Part shown: piece by piece, positions 1 to 7,682 of the stretch | Layout: each line of letters starts with the position of its first letter | Numbering within the stretch: the stretch's first letter is position 1 | Assembly: GCA_030624945.1 (NCBI GenBank) | Contig: JAUXJB010000003.1 | Location: forward strand, 1 to 19,760 | Length of the DNA stretch: 19,760 nucleotides | From: Deltaproteobacteria bacterium | GTDB lineage: Bacteria; Myxococcota_A; UBA9160; SZUA-336 | Direction: 5' to 3' | The notes under the pieces: model-generated | The model's input: the letters and a program-made list of their open reading frames with translations, nothing else | Told to the model about the DNA's origin: nothing | Database searches by the model: none | Program-made: the position numbers and the translations under genes

Positions 1-2188
1 GATCTCCGGAATAGACACGAGCGAGGCGCGCAAGCTCGCAGGTGTCCACGCGGTCCTGACGGCAGAGGATCTGGCCGCGGCGCGACCGGAGGACCTGGTC
101 CCCACGATGTTCGCACCGATGCTGACCATGGTCCGGATACCCCCGTTGCGGGCGCTGGCGGACGGCGACGTCCGGTTCGCGGGCGAGCCCGTCGCGCTCG
201 TGGTTGCGGAGAACCGCTACCTGGCCGAGGACGCCTGCGAGCTCGTCGAGGTCGACTACGATCCACTCCCTCCGGTCGTCGACTTCGAGCGAGCCGCCGA
301 GGACTGCGACAACCTGGTGCACCCGGAGCTGGGGACGAACGTCGCCAGCCAGATGGACTCCCCGCCCGAGCCGGAGCTGGCCGAGCTCCTCCGCAGCGCT
401 CCCCACGTCGTGACCCGCACCTTCTACCAGGGCCGCCAGGCCCCCCTGCCTATGGAGACGCGCGGCCTGGTCGCGAGCTGGGATCCCCTGGGCGATGGGC
501 TGCGGGTGTGGATCTCCAGCCAGCACTCCCACGAAGTCCGCCTGGCCGCCGCCCGACTCCTGGACATACCCGAGCATCGGATCCGGGTCACGACAGGTGA
601 TGTCGGGGGAGGCTTCGGCCAGAAGATGTTCCTGGCTCGCGAGGAAGCGTGCGTCATCCTCGCCTGCCACCATCTGGAGCAGCCGATCAAATGGATCGAG
701 GACCGTCAGGAGAATCTCATCGCGGCCACCCACGCCCGTCTCGACCGCGTGACGGTAACCCTGGCGCTCGACGAGGAGGGACGGATCCTCGGCGCGAACG
801 TCGACCACCTCGACGACACGGGCGCGTTTCCCCAGTACGGCATTCCCTCCGGGGGCGGGATCGGAGCGGCACTGGGCGGCCCCTACCGGATGCCTCGGAT
901 CTCCTCGTCGCACATGACGGTCTGGACGAACACCTGCGGCCGCGGGGCCTATCGCGGCCCGTGGATGGTGGAGACCCTGGCTCGCGAGCACATGATGGAC
1001 GCCACGGCCCGCGCCATCGGCATGGATCCCTTGGAGTTTCGCCGCAAGAACGTGATCCGGTCGGATGAGCTGCCCTTCAAGACCGCAGGTGGGGCCGTCT
1101 ACGAGGATATCTCGGCAGACGAGACGCTGGAGCAGGCGGCCGCCATGGTCGACTACGAGGCGTTCCGGCGCGAGCAGGCGGAGGCGCGCGAGCAAGGGCG
1201 CTACCTCGGCATCGGGTTCAGCCTCTACATCGAGCCCTCGGCGATGCCCCAGCTCATGCAGGGCGCCACGGTGCGCGTCGAGCCCACCGGCAAGGTGACC
1301 GTACTGATGGGCACGAACTCGCACGGTCAGAGCATCGAGACCACCATGGCCCAGGTCGTCGCCGACGAGATGGGCGTCGCGATCGAGGACGTGAGCGTGG
1401 TGCAGGGCGACACGGCGACACCGTTCGGCAGCGGGACGGGCGGCAGCACGACGGCCGTGCTGGCCGGGGGTGCCGCACGTCAGGCCTCCGCGAAGGTGCG
1501 GGAGAAGCTGATCGACATCGCCGCCCACCTCATCGAGGCAGCTCCGCGGGACCTCGAGATCGAGAGCGGCGCGATCTCGGTTCGCGGCACGCCGGCCCGT
1601 CACATCGCGGTCGCCGAAGTCGCCAGCGTGGCCTATCACGAGCGCCACCGACTGCCCCCCGACATCAGCCCGGGTCTGGAGGCGACCGCGCACTTCCACA
1701 CCTCGCGACCCTGTTACTCCAACTCGTGCCACGCGTGCGTCTGCGAGGTCGACATCGGAACCGGCAAGGTGAAGCTCCTGCGGTACATCGTGAGCGAGGA
1801 CTGTGGCGTGATGATCAACCCCATGGTGGTGGAGGGACAGATCGCCGGGGGCGTCGCCCAGGGCATCGCGGGGGCACTCTACGAGCACATGCGTTACGAC
1901 GAGGACGGGAACCCTCTGACGGCGACGCTGCTGGACTACCTGCCACCTACGGCCGCGGAGATCCCCGAGCTCGAGTACGGCCACATCGAGACCCCGTCGT
2001 GGGCTCCCGGGGGCCACAAGGGCATGGGGGAGGGCGGCGCGATCGGAGCGCCTTCTGCCGTCTTCAACGCGGTGGCGGATGCCCTGGCGCCCCTGGGGGT
2101 CGAGCTCCAGAGACTCCCCCTCGATCCCAACGCGCTGTTCGAGGCCCTCGAGGCGGCCGGTCACCGGGTGGGCGTCCAGACGCGTTGA
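1..2188 (+). CDS. Xanthine dehydrogenase family molybdopterin-binding (large) subunit, 5'-truncated by window edge
   Basis: The reading frame is open from base 2, well before the first ATG at 107, and the upstream residues (ISGIDTSEARKLAGVHAVLT) are typical family sequence. The gene therefore starts outside the window; 728 codons are visible of a usual 750-800. It is the catalytic Mo-cofactor subunit of a COG1529 hydroxylase (xanthine dehydrogenase / CO dehydrogenase / aldehyde oxidase family). Visible motifs are the cofactor loop GGGFGQK (about 606-626), AYRGPW (about 948-965) and the C-terminal GMGEGGAIGAPSAV, which carries the expected catalytic glutamate (about 2021-2060). The AYRGPW loop differs from the AYxCSFR loop of true form I CO dehydrogenase, so the substrate is unknown. 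FeS and FAD subunits are not downstream; they may lie upstream. The stop is TGA at 2186. Confidence 0.93.
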   Translation, partial: ISGIDTSEARKLAGVHAVLTAEDLAAARPEDLVPTMFAPMLTMVRIPPLRALADGDVRFAGEPVALVVAENRYLAEDACELVEVDYDPLPPVVDFERAAEDCDNLVHPELGTNVASQMDSPPEPELAELLRSAPHVVTRTFYQGRQAPLPMETRGLVASWDPLGDGLRVWISSQHSHEVRLAAARLLDIPEHRIRVTTGDVGGGFGQKMFLAREEACVILACHHLEQPIKWIEDRQENLIAATHARLDRVTVTLALDEEGRILGANVDHLDDTGAFPQYGIPSGGGIGAALGGPYRMPRISSSHMTVWTNTCGRGAYRGPWMVETLAREHMMDATARAIGMDPLEFRRKNVIRSDELPFKTAGGAVYEDISADETLEQAAAMVDYEAFRREQAEAREQGRYLGIGFSLYIEPSAMPQLMQGATVRVEPTGKVTVLMGTNSHGQSIETTMAQVVADEMGVAIEDVSVVQGDTATPFGSGTGGSTTAVLAGGAARQASAKVREKLIDIAAHLIEAAPRDLEIESGAISVRGTPARHIAVAEVASVAYHERHRLPPDISPGLEATAHFHTSRPCYSNSCHACVCEVDIGTGKVKLLRYIVSEDCGVMINPMVVEGQIAGGVAQGIAGALYEHMRYDEDGNPLTATLLDYLPPTAAEIPELEYGHIETPSWAPGGHKGMGEGGAIGAPSAVFNAVADALAPLGVELQRLPLDPNALFEALEAAGHRVGVQTR

Positions 2189-2273
2189 GCGCTCAGCGCG
2201 AAGCCCCTATCCTGCAGTTCCGCCGGCCCCCCGGCCGCAATGCCGGGACCCTGGAGGAGAGCTGTCCCCGTTG

Positions 2274-4871
2274 GTGACGATTCCGGAAAAGTACGACCAC
2301 GAGACCGTCGAGCGCACCTGGAGGGAGCGCTGGGCGGCTCGAGATCTCTATCGCTGGGACCCCACGCGCCCTCGGGAAGAGACGTTCGTGGTGGACACGC
2401 CTCCGCTCACGGTCTCGGGTTCGCTCCACATCGGGCACGTGTTCAGCTACACGCACCAGGACCTGATCGTCCGCTACCAGCGGATGTGCGGCAAGAACAT
2501 CGCGTACCCGATGGGCTGGGACGACAACGGCTTGCCGACCGAGCGACGCGTGCAGAACGCCTTCGGAATCCGACCGAATCCCGCCCTGCCCTACGACCCG
2601 GACTGGCAGCCACGCCGGGACAAGGGCAAGAAAGAGCCGGTGGAGGAGGTCTCGCGCCGCAACTTCATCGAGGCTTGCGCGCTGGTCACCGAAGAGGATG
2701 AGCAAGCCTTCGAAGAGCTGTTGCGCCATCTCGGGCTCTCCGTCGACTGGCACCAGCTGTACGCGACGATCGATTCGCACTGCCGCCGCATGGCGCAGCT
2801 GAGCTTCCTGGACCTCGTCGAGAAGGGAGAGGTGTACCAGAGCCTCTCTCCCACGATGTGGGATGTCGACTTCCATACGGCCGTGGCACAGGCGGAGATC
2901 GAGGACCGCGAGAGACCGGGTGCCTACCACGACATCCGCTTCGAGATCGAGGGAGGGGGCGAGCTCGTCATATCTACCACGCGGCCCGAGCTGCTCGGCG
3001 CGTGCATCGCCGTGGTCGCGCACCCGGACGACGATCGCTATCGGGAGCTGTTCGGAAAGAGGGCGATCGTTCCCCTGTTCCGCAGCGCCGTGCCCATCCT
3101 GCCCGGCGAGCACGCGGACCCCGAGAAGGGGACGGGCATCCTGATGGTCTGCACGTTCGGGGACCTGGCCGACGTCGAGTTCTGGCGCGCGAGCGAGCTT
3201 CCGCTCAAGCAGCTCCTCGACAGGAACGGGCGGCTACGCCCCGTCCGCTTTGGGGAGGACCCATTCCCCAGTCTCGATCCCGAGTCGGCTCAGTCGGCCT
3301 ACGGGGAGCTCGAGGGCCTCAGCGTGACACAGGCGCGCAAGCGGATCGTCGAGCTGCTTCGCGACGAGGACGAGCTCGTCGCGGATCCCGAGCCTATCTC
3401 GCATCCCGTGAAGTTCTACGAGCGCGGCCAGCGCCCGCTCGAGTTCGTCCCCACGCGTCAGTGGTTCGTCCGGATCCTCGAGCACAAGGAGCAGCTGATC
3501 GAGCAGGGCCGCAAGATCCAGTGGCACCCGGACTACATGCGCGCGCGCTACGAGGACTGGGTTCGCGGCCTGAACCAGGACTGGTGCATCAGCCGCCAGC
3601 GCTACTCCGGCGTGCCGTTTCCGGTCTGGTACCCGCTCTCCGACGCCGGTCAAACCGAGTACGACCGACCCATCTTCGCGACGGAGGATCCGCTGCCGGT
3701 CGATCCCGCGTCCGACACGCCACCGGGCTACGCGGAGTCGCAGCGCGGCGAGCCCGGCGGTTTCTGCGGAGACCCCGACGTGATGGACACCTGGGCCACC
3801 TCGTCGCTCACGCCCCAGATCATGAGCCACTGGAAGCTCGACCCCGAGCGACACGCCCGCCTCTTTCCGATGGACGTGCGCCCGCAGGGGCACGACATCA
3901 TCCGGACCTGGGCCTTCTACACGATCGTGAAAGCATGGATGCACGAGCGGGAGGTGCCCTGGCACCACGCCATGATCAGCGGCTGGATCTTGGATCCCGA
4001 CCGCAAGAAGATGAGCAAGTCCCTGGGCAATGTGGTCACCCCGGACGATATCCTGGTCGAGAACTCCGCCGATGCCGTCCGCTACTGGGCGGCGCGCGGG
4101 CGCCTCGGAGCCGACACGGCTCTCGACCCGAAGGTCTTCAAGCTCGGCAAGCGGCTGACGACCAAGCTCTTCAACGCGAGCCGCTTCGTACTCTCGCGAA
4201 TCGGCGAGGGCGGAACCGCCGCTGCCGAGCCGTCGCAGATCGTCGAGCCCCTCGACGTGGACTTCGTGTCGCGTCTGCGCGCCGTGGTGGAGGAGGCCGG
4301 CCGCGCCATGGAGCGTTTCGAGTACACCAGTGCCCTGCAGGCGATCGAAGGGGCGTTCTGGGAGTTCTGCGACAACTACCTGGAGCTCGTGAAGGGCCGC
4401 TCCTATGCGAATGAAGATGGACCCGGCCGCCGCTCGGCCAACGCCACCCTGCAACTCGCCCTGCGCACCTTCGTGCGCCTCTTCGCGCCCTTCCTGCCCT
4501 TCGTCTGCGAGGAGATCTGGTCCTGGCGCTTCGCCGGCGAGGGTCGCGAGCGCTCGGTCCACACGGCTCCCTGGCCCACAGACGCGGAGTGGGCGCTGGT
4601 TCCGGCCGCCGACGGTGCCTCCCGCTACGCCTGCGCGGTCGAGATCAGCCAGAAGATCCGCGCCGCGAAGACCCGCGCCCGCCGCAGCCTGCGCTGGCCC
4701 GTCGAGCAGCTCGAGGTCGCCGGCAACGAGGAGAACATCGCGGCCCTGCGCGAGGTCCTCGCCGACGTGCTAGCGGCGGGAACAATCGCAGAAGACCGCT
4801 GCCACATCGAGCCCGGCCCGCCACCCGAAACCGAACGCTTCGCGGTCACCGTCGCCCTCGCGGACGAGTAG
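2274..4871 (+). CDS. valS: Valine--tRNA ligase
   Basis: Charges tRNA-Val with valine in the cytoplasm. The class I signatures are present: HIGH at residues 52-55 (after LTVSGSL) and KMSKS at 579-583, with the CP1 editing region between them and an anticodon-binding helical domain after. At 865 aa it lacks the long C-terminal coiled coil of the E. coli-type enzyme, and the SGSLHIGHVFSYTHQD segment resembles the archaeal-like ValRS found in some alphaproteobacteria and actinobacteria (recalled, not searched). The start is uncertain: GTG 2274 and TTG 2271 are adjacent, and a GGAGGAG lies at 2253-2259, rather far for either. The open frame continues upstream into the hydroxylase gene, but that part reads as out-of-frame shadow. 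The 82-bp gap before it shows only short GC-rich palindromes. Confidence 0.96.
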   Translation: MTIPEKYDHETVERTWRERWAARDLYRWDPTRPREETFVVDTPPLTVSGSLHIGHVFSYTHQDLIVRYQRMCGKNIAYPMGWDDNGLPTERRVQNAFGIRPNPALPYDPDWQPRRDKGKKEPVEEVSRRNFIEACALVTEEDEQAFEELLRHLGLSVDWHQLYATIDSHCRRMAQLSFLDLVEKGEVYQSLSPTMWDVDFHTAVAQAEIEDRERPGAYHDIRFEIEGGGELVISTTRPELLGACIAVVAHPDDDRYRELFGKRAIVPLFRSAVPILPGEHADPEKGTGILMVCTFGDLADVEFWRASELPLKQLLDRNGRLRPVRFGEDPFPSLDPESAQSAYGELEGLSVTQARKRIVELLRDEDELVADPEPISHPVKFYERGQRPLEFVPTRQWFVRILEHKEQLIEQGRKIQWHPDYMRARYEDWVRGLNQDWCISRQRYSGVPFPVWYPLSDAGQTEYDRPIFATEDPLPVDPASDTPPGYAESQRGEPGGFCGDPDVMDTWATSSLTPQIMSHWKLDPERHARLFPMDVRPQGHDIIRTWAFYTIVKAWMHEREVPWHHAMISGWILDPDRKKMSKSLGNVVTPDDILVENSADAVRYWAARGRLGADTALDPKVFKLGKRLTTKLFNASRFVLSRIGEGGTAAAEPSQIVEPLDVDFVSRLRAVVEEAGRAMERFEYTSALQAIEGAFWEFCDNYLELVKGRSYANEDGPGRRSANATLQLALRTFVRLFAPFLPFVCEEIWSWRFAGEGRERSVHTAPWPTDAEWALVPAADGASRYACAVEISQKIRAAKTRARRSLRWPVEQLEVAGNEENIAALREVLADVLAAGTIAEDRCHIEPGPPPETERFAVTVALADE

Positions 4872-4898
4872 CTCTCGACGGGACCTGGCAGACCCGCT

Positions 4899-4932
4899 GT
4901 CCTGTTCTGCGAGCGCACTCCCGGAACAGGAC
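4899..4932. terminator. Hairpin between convergent valS and LysM gene
   Basis: A perfect 9-bp inverted repeat, GTCCTGTTC (4899-4907) and GAACAGGAC (4924-4932), extends inward by a G-T and a G-C pair to leave a 12-nt loop. It sits in the 62-bp gap between two convergent genes, 27 bp after the valS stop and 1 bp from the LysM stop. Neither side has a T-tract, so it is not a textbook intrinsic terminator. A bidirectional terminator or RNA 3'-end stabiliser fits the position. Confidence 0.5.
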
Positions 4933-4933
4933 G

Positions 4934-6181
4934 CTAGTAGCGCTTGGAGCGGAATCGATCGCCGATCAGGACCTCGGTGCGCGCGCGGGTCACGAGCGCA
5001 AGCGAGGTCTTCTCCGACACCTTGACGACGAAGGCGGCGCCGATCACGTCGTCGGGCACCAGGACCTTCTCGAGGGTCTGGGGGTCGCGGGCGTCGCGGG
5101 CGGCCCGGAAGATCTCGAAGCGGCGGCCCGGCGTGATCCCTTCGCGCAGGCCCCGGTCCAGCACGACCAGATCGCCGACACTGCTGCGAATGCGGTAGGG
5201 CTGGTAGGCGAGGACTCTTCCCTCGACCCGATCTTCGGAGTGGACCTCCGTGAACTCCGACGGCTGCTCCTCGTAGGGCATCACCCGATCGCCGGGCTCG
5301 ATCTCCGAATAGGAGGCGGTGATCCTCACGAAGGACGACTGGGGATGGATCTCCGTGACCTCGGCGCGGCCCAGGATCTGCACGAAGTAGCCCAGCACTT
5401 CCAGGGTCTCGGGATGGACGACCCGCCGGATGGTCCGGAAGATGGTGAGGGCATCGCCCATGTGGGTCTTGCCCTCGCCGAGGCTGACGATGACGCGCTG
5501 CCCCTGCGAGGACCAGTAGTGAGGCTCGTGACTGCCCATCACCGCAGCCGTGCCCGTGTACTGGATATCGCTGATGAGTCCGTAGCGATGCAGTCCGGAG
5601 AAGCGAAGCACGCGTCGCGTGCCGGTCTCCCCTTGATCGAGCGCCGCGAAGGGATCGTCTCGCGAGGGGACCTCCTCGTCCTCCTCCGTGGGGGCGGCCG
5701 GCAGCTGGAGCAGAGGGCCGGAGAACTGCTCGGAGGCGTATTCCGTGCCGTCGGTGCCGTCCGTGCCGTCCGTGCCGTCCCATGCGGTATCGGAGCCGTC
5801 CGGGTCGTCGAGCAGGGAGGCCTCCAGCGCCTCGCGGTCGACGCTCCCATCGGCCAGCGCTTTCCGCAGCCGCTCCGCCTCCTCGGGAGTGAGCTTCCGC
5901 ATCAGCCGCTCGCTGATCCAGACCTCGTCCCTGGGATAGATCAGGTGGGGATTCTGGATCTCTTCGTTCTCACCCCAGACGGAGGGCCAGATCCACGGCG
6001 TGCCCAGATAGGCGTTGGAGATGTGCCAGAGCGTGTCGCCCCTCACGACGACGTGGATGTAGCCCTTCTCGCCTTCCCGGACCCCGACGTTGTGCTGGGG
6101 CTCCACCGGGGGCGCCGCCGACGACAGCCCGGGAAACGTGAGGACGAGCGCGACAAGTGTGATGAGCCAGAACGAGGGCAT
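4934..6181 (-). CDS. Secreted LysM-domain protein with duplicated C-terminal module
   Basis: 415 aa. Residues 1-22 form a hydrophobic signal peptide with probable cleavage near SSA-A. One LysM domain spans residues 41-89 (VVVRGDTLWHISNAYLG, ending DEVWIS) and would bind peptidoglycan in the periplasm. A low-complexity acidic linker (126-180) includes GTD repeats. The C-terminal half has two similar blocks, about 232-301 and 340-411, each with the pattern IFR..R...P.TLE, then an alternating hydrophobic strand region, then GDR. The start at 6181 has AAGGGG seven bases upstream. ATG 6208 in the same frame would add MFSRGRGIP and give the positive n-region the shorter signal peptide lacks, so it is a real alternative. 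Function is unassigned. It is last in the co-oriented block, 77 bp after the sigma-54 activator. Confidence 0.85.
   Translation of the reverse strand: MPSFWLITLVALVLTFPGLSSAAPPVEPQHNVGVREGEKGYIHVVVRGDTLWHISNAYLGTPWIWPSVWGENEEIQNPHLIYPRDEVWISERLMRKLTPEEAERLRKALADGSVDREALEASLLDDPDGSDTAWDGTDGTDGTDGTEYASEQFSGPLLQLPAAPTEEDEEVPSRDDPFAALDQGETGTRRVLRFSGLHRYGLISDIQYTGTAAVMGSHEPHYWSSQGQRVIVSLGEGKTHMGDALTIFRTIRRVVHPETLEVLGYFVQILGRAEVTEIHPQSSFVRITASYSEIEPGDRVMPYEEQPSEFTEVHSEDRVEGRVLAYQPYRIRSSVGDLVVLDRGLREGITPGRRFEIFRAARDARDPQTLEKVLVPDDVIGAAFVVKVSEKTSLALVTRARTEVLIGDRFRSKRY
5743..5778. repeat. Four 9-bp tandem repeats inside the LysM gene
   Basis: Four consecutive copies of CCGTGCCGT (one carries CGG for CCG) lie in the linker-coding part of the LysM gene and encode the GTD/DGT repeat. 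The 9-bp unit keeps the frame, so copy number could change by slippage without breaking the protein. Confidence 0.85.
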
Positions 6182-6258
6182 AGGGATTCCCCTTCCGCGG
6201 GAAAACATCGGCAGTCCGGAAAGCACGCTTGAGACGTGGTGTCGTCGGTCCCGAACTC

Positions 6259-7623
6259 CTAGCCGGCTCCCGAGCGGTTCTTTCGCCAGCGCGGATGGGT
6301 GATCCCCAGGCGCTGCACGCGGTAGTTCAGCTTGCGCCGGCTCATGCGCAGCAAGGCGGCCGCGTCCTTCTGTACCCAGTCTGCATGTTCGAGAGCCTGT
6401 AGGACGAGCGAGCGCTCGACCTCCCGGTAGTCGATGCCGCCGGGCGGCAGGCGGAACGCCGGAGCGACATCCGCCCTCTCGTAATCCGGCGCCTCCAGGC
6501 ACAGATCCGAGCTCTCGACGCGCTCGGAGTCGCCCATCAGCACCGCTCTCTCGACCACGTTTCGGAGCTCCCGGACGTTCCCGGGCCAGCTGTGCCGGTG
6601 CAGAACTTCCATCGCCTCTGGCGAGAAGCCCCGCTTGGGTCGCGACTCCGAGCGGTTGAACTCGCGCAGGAACTCACAGGCCAGCTCCGCGATGTCGCCT
6701 GTGCGCTGGCGCAGCGGGGGGAGTCGGATGGTGATGACGTTGAGCCGGAAGAGCAGCTCCGCTCGGAAAGTTCCGGCCCGAATCATCTCGCGCAGATCCT
6801 GGTTCGTCGCGGCGATCACCCTCACGTCGACCCGAATGGGCTCGCCACCGCCGAGGCGTTCGAACTCCCGCTCCTGAAGCGCGCGCAGCACCTTCCCCTG
6901 GGTCCGCAGGCTCATGTCTCCGATCTCGTCCAGGAACAGGGTTCCGCCATCGGCTTCCTCGAAGCGCCCGAGACGCAGCCGGTCCGCTCCCGTGAAGGCG
7001 CCCCGCTCGTGCCCGAAAAGCTCACTCTCGAGCAGGGGATCCGGCAGCGCGGCGCAGTTCACACTGACCATCCTCTGCTCGCGCCGCGGTGAGTGCGCAT
7101 GGATCGTGTTGGCCACCAGCTCCTTGCCCGTCCCGGTCTCGCCGATCACGAGTACGCTGGCGCGGGCGGCGGCGACCTTCTCGATCTGTCGTCGGACGGC
7201 CTGAATCTCCGGACCGGCGCCCAGGATCGCGCGCTCGCTGCGGGGCGGAGGTGCTTCGCCGCGCAAGCGTGCGAGCTCGGCGCGCATGCCGACCTGCTCG
7301 AGAGCCCGATCCAGCTTCAGGCCAAGCTCATCCAGATCAACGGGGGAAGCGACGGAGTCGTCGGCCCCCTGCTTGAGCGCGGCGACCTGGGTCTCCACGC
7401 TGTCCAGCGGACACAGGGCGAGGATGGCCGGTCGGGGGCTCTCCCCCGCCAGGCGCTGCAGCTCCGACTCCGCAAGCGGAAGCTCGAGGATCGCGGCCTG
7501 GGGAGCGCCTCCGCGGGCGTCTTCGAGCACCTCGTACCCCTGCCCGACGAGCCATTGCTCGATCACCGAGCGGGCGTCCGGGTTCCCACTGATCAAGACC
7601 ACGCGCTGGCGCAACCGTCCCAC
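6259..7623 (-). CDS. Sigma-54 activator (NtrC family) with degenerate receiver domain
   Basis: 454 aa from GTG 7623. TTG 7614 and GTG 7602 are alternatives; none has a clear Shine-Dalgarno. Residues 8-115 form a receiver-like fold that lacks the phosphorylation residues: the acidic pair is replaced by SGN, the aspartate position reads ILELPL (Glu47), and the conserved lysine motif reads SVASPVDLDEL (Ser for Lys). The AAA+ domain looks fully competent: Walker A GETGTGKE (161-168), GAFTGA sigma-54 contact loop (208-213), Walker B TLFLDEIGD (228-236), arginines near 287-293, and WPGNVREL (346-353). A Fis-type helix-turn-helix (417-441) ends the protein. It probably opens sigma-54 promoters without phosphorylation, perhaps being controlled by ligand, partner or expression level. 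It lies 59 bp after ugd on the same strand. Confidence 0.93.
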   Translation of the reverse strand: MGRLRQRVVLISGNPDARSVIEQWLVGQGYEVLEDARGGAPQAAILELPLAESELQRLAGESPRPAILALCPLDSVETQVAALKQGADDSVASPVDLDELGLKLDRALEQVGMRAELARLRGEAPPPRSERAILGAGPEIQAVRRQIEKVAAARASVLVIGETGTGKELVANTIHAHSPRREQRMVSVNCAALPDPLLESELFGHERGAFTGADRLRLGRFEEADGGTLFLDEIGDMSLRTQGKVLRALQEREFERLGGGEPIRVDVRVIAATNQDLREMIRAGTFRAELLFRLNVITIRLPPLRQRTGDIAELACEFLREFNRSESRPKRGFSPEAMEVLHRHSWPGNVRELRNVVERAVLMGDSERVESSDLCLEAPDYERADVAPAFRLPPGGIDYREVERSLVLQALEHADWVQKDAAALLRMSRRKLNYRVQRLGITHPRWRKNRSGAG

Positions 7624-7636
7624 CCGAGTTTCAAAA

Positions 7637-7660
7637 GTGCACTTCGCTATCGGTGCACCA
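7637..7660 (-). promoter_or_regulatory. Repeated GTGCAC palindromes overlapping a weak sigma-54-like promoter
   Basis: Two 8-bp palindromes, AGTGCACT (7636-7643) and GGTGCACC (7652-7659), are spaced 16 bp apart in the 59-bp gap before the sigma-54 activator. On the - strand TGGTGCA, four bases, then TAGC has the GG-N10-GC spacing of -24/-12 promoters, but several consensus bases are missing. It could be an operator or an autoregulatory promoter; this is position and pattern only. Confidence 0.25.
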
Positions 7661-7682
7661 GCTCGGGAAGTGAACGGGACTG

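Noticed and set aside
2186..2195. TGAGCGCTCA palindrome at the hydroxylase stop
   Set aside because: A single 10-bp palindrome in GC-rich DNA without a T-tract is weak evidence for a terminator.
3234..4562. 442-codon open frame antisense to valS
   Set aside because: Shadow frame; valS motifs run through the whole stretch.
4589..6232. 547-codon + strand frame across the valS end and LysM gene
   Set aside because: Crosses two real genes in other frames, with no recognisable domain and biased composition.
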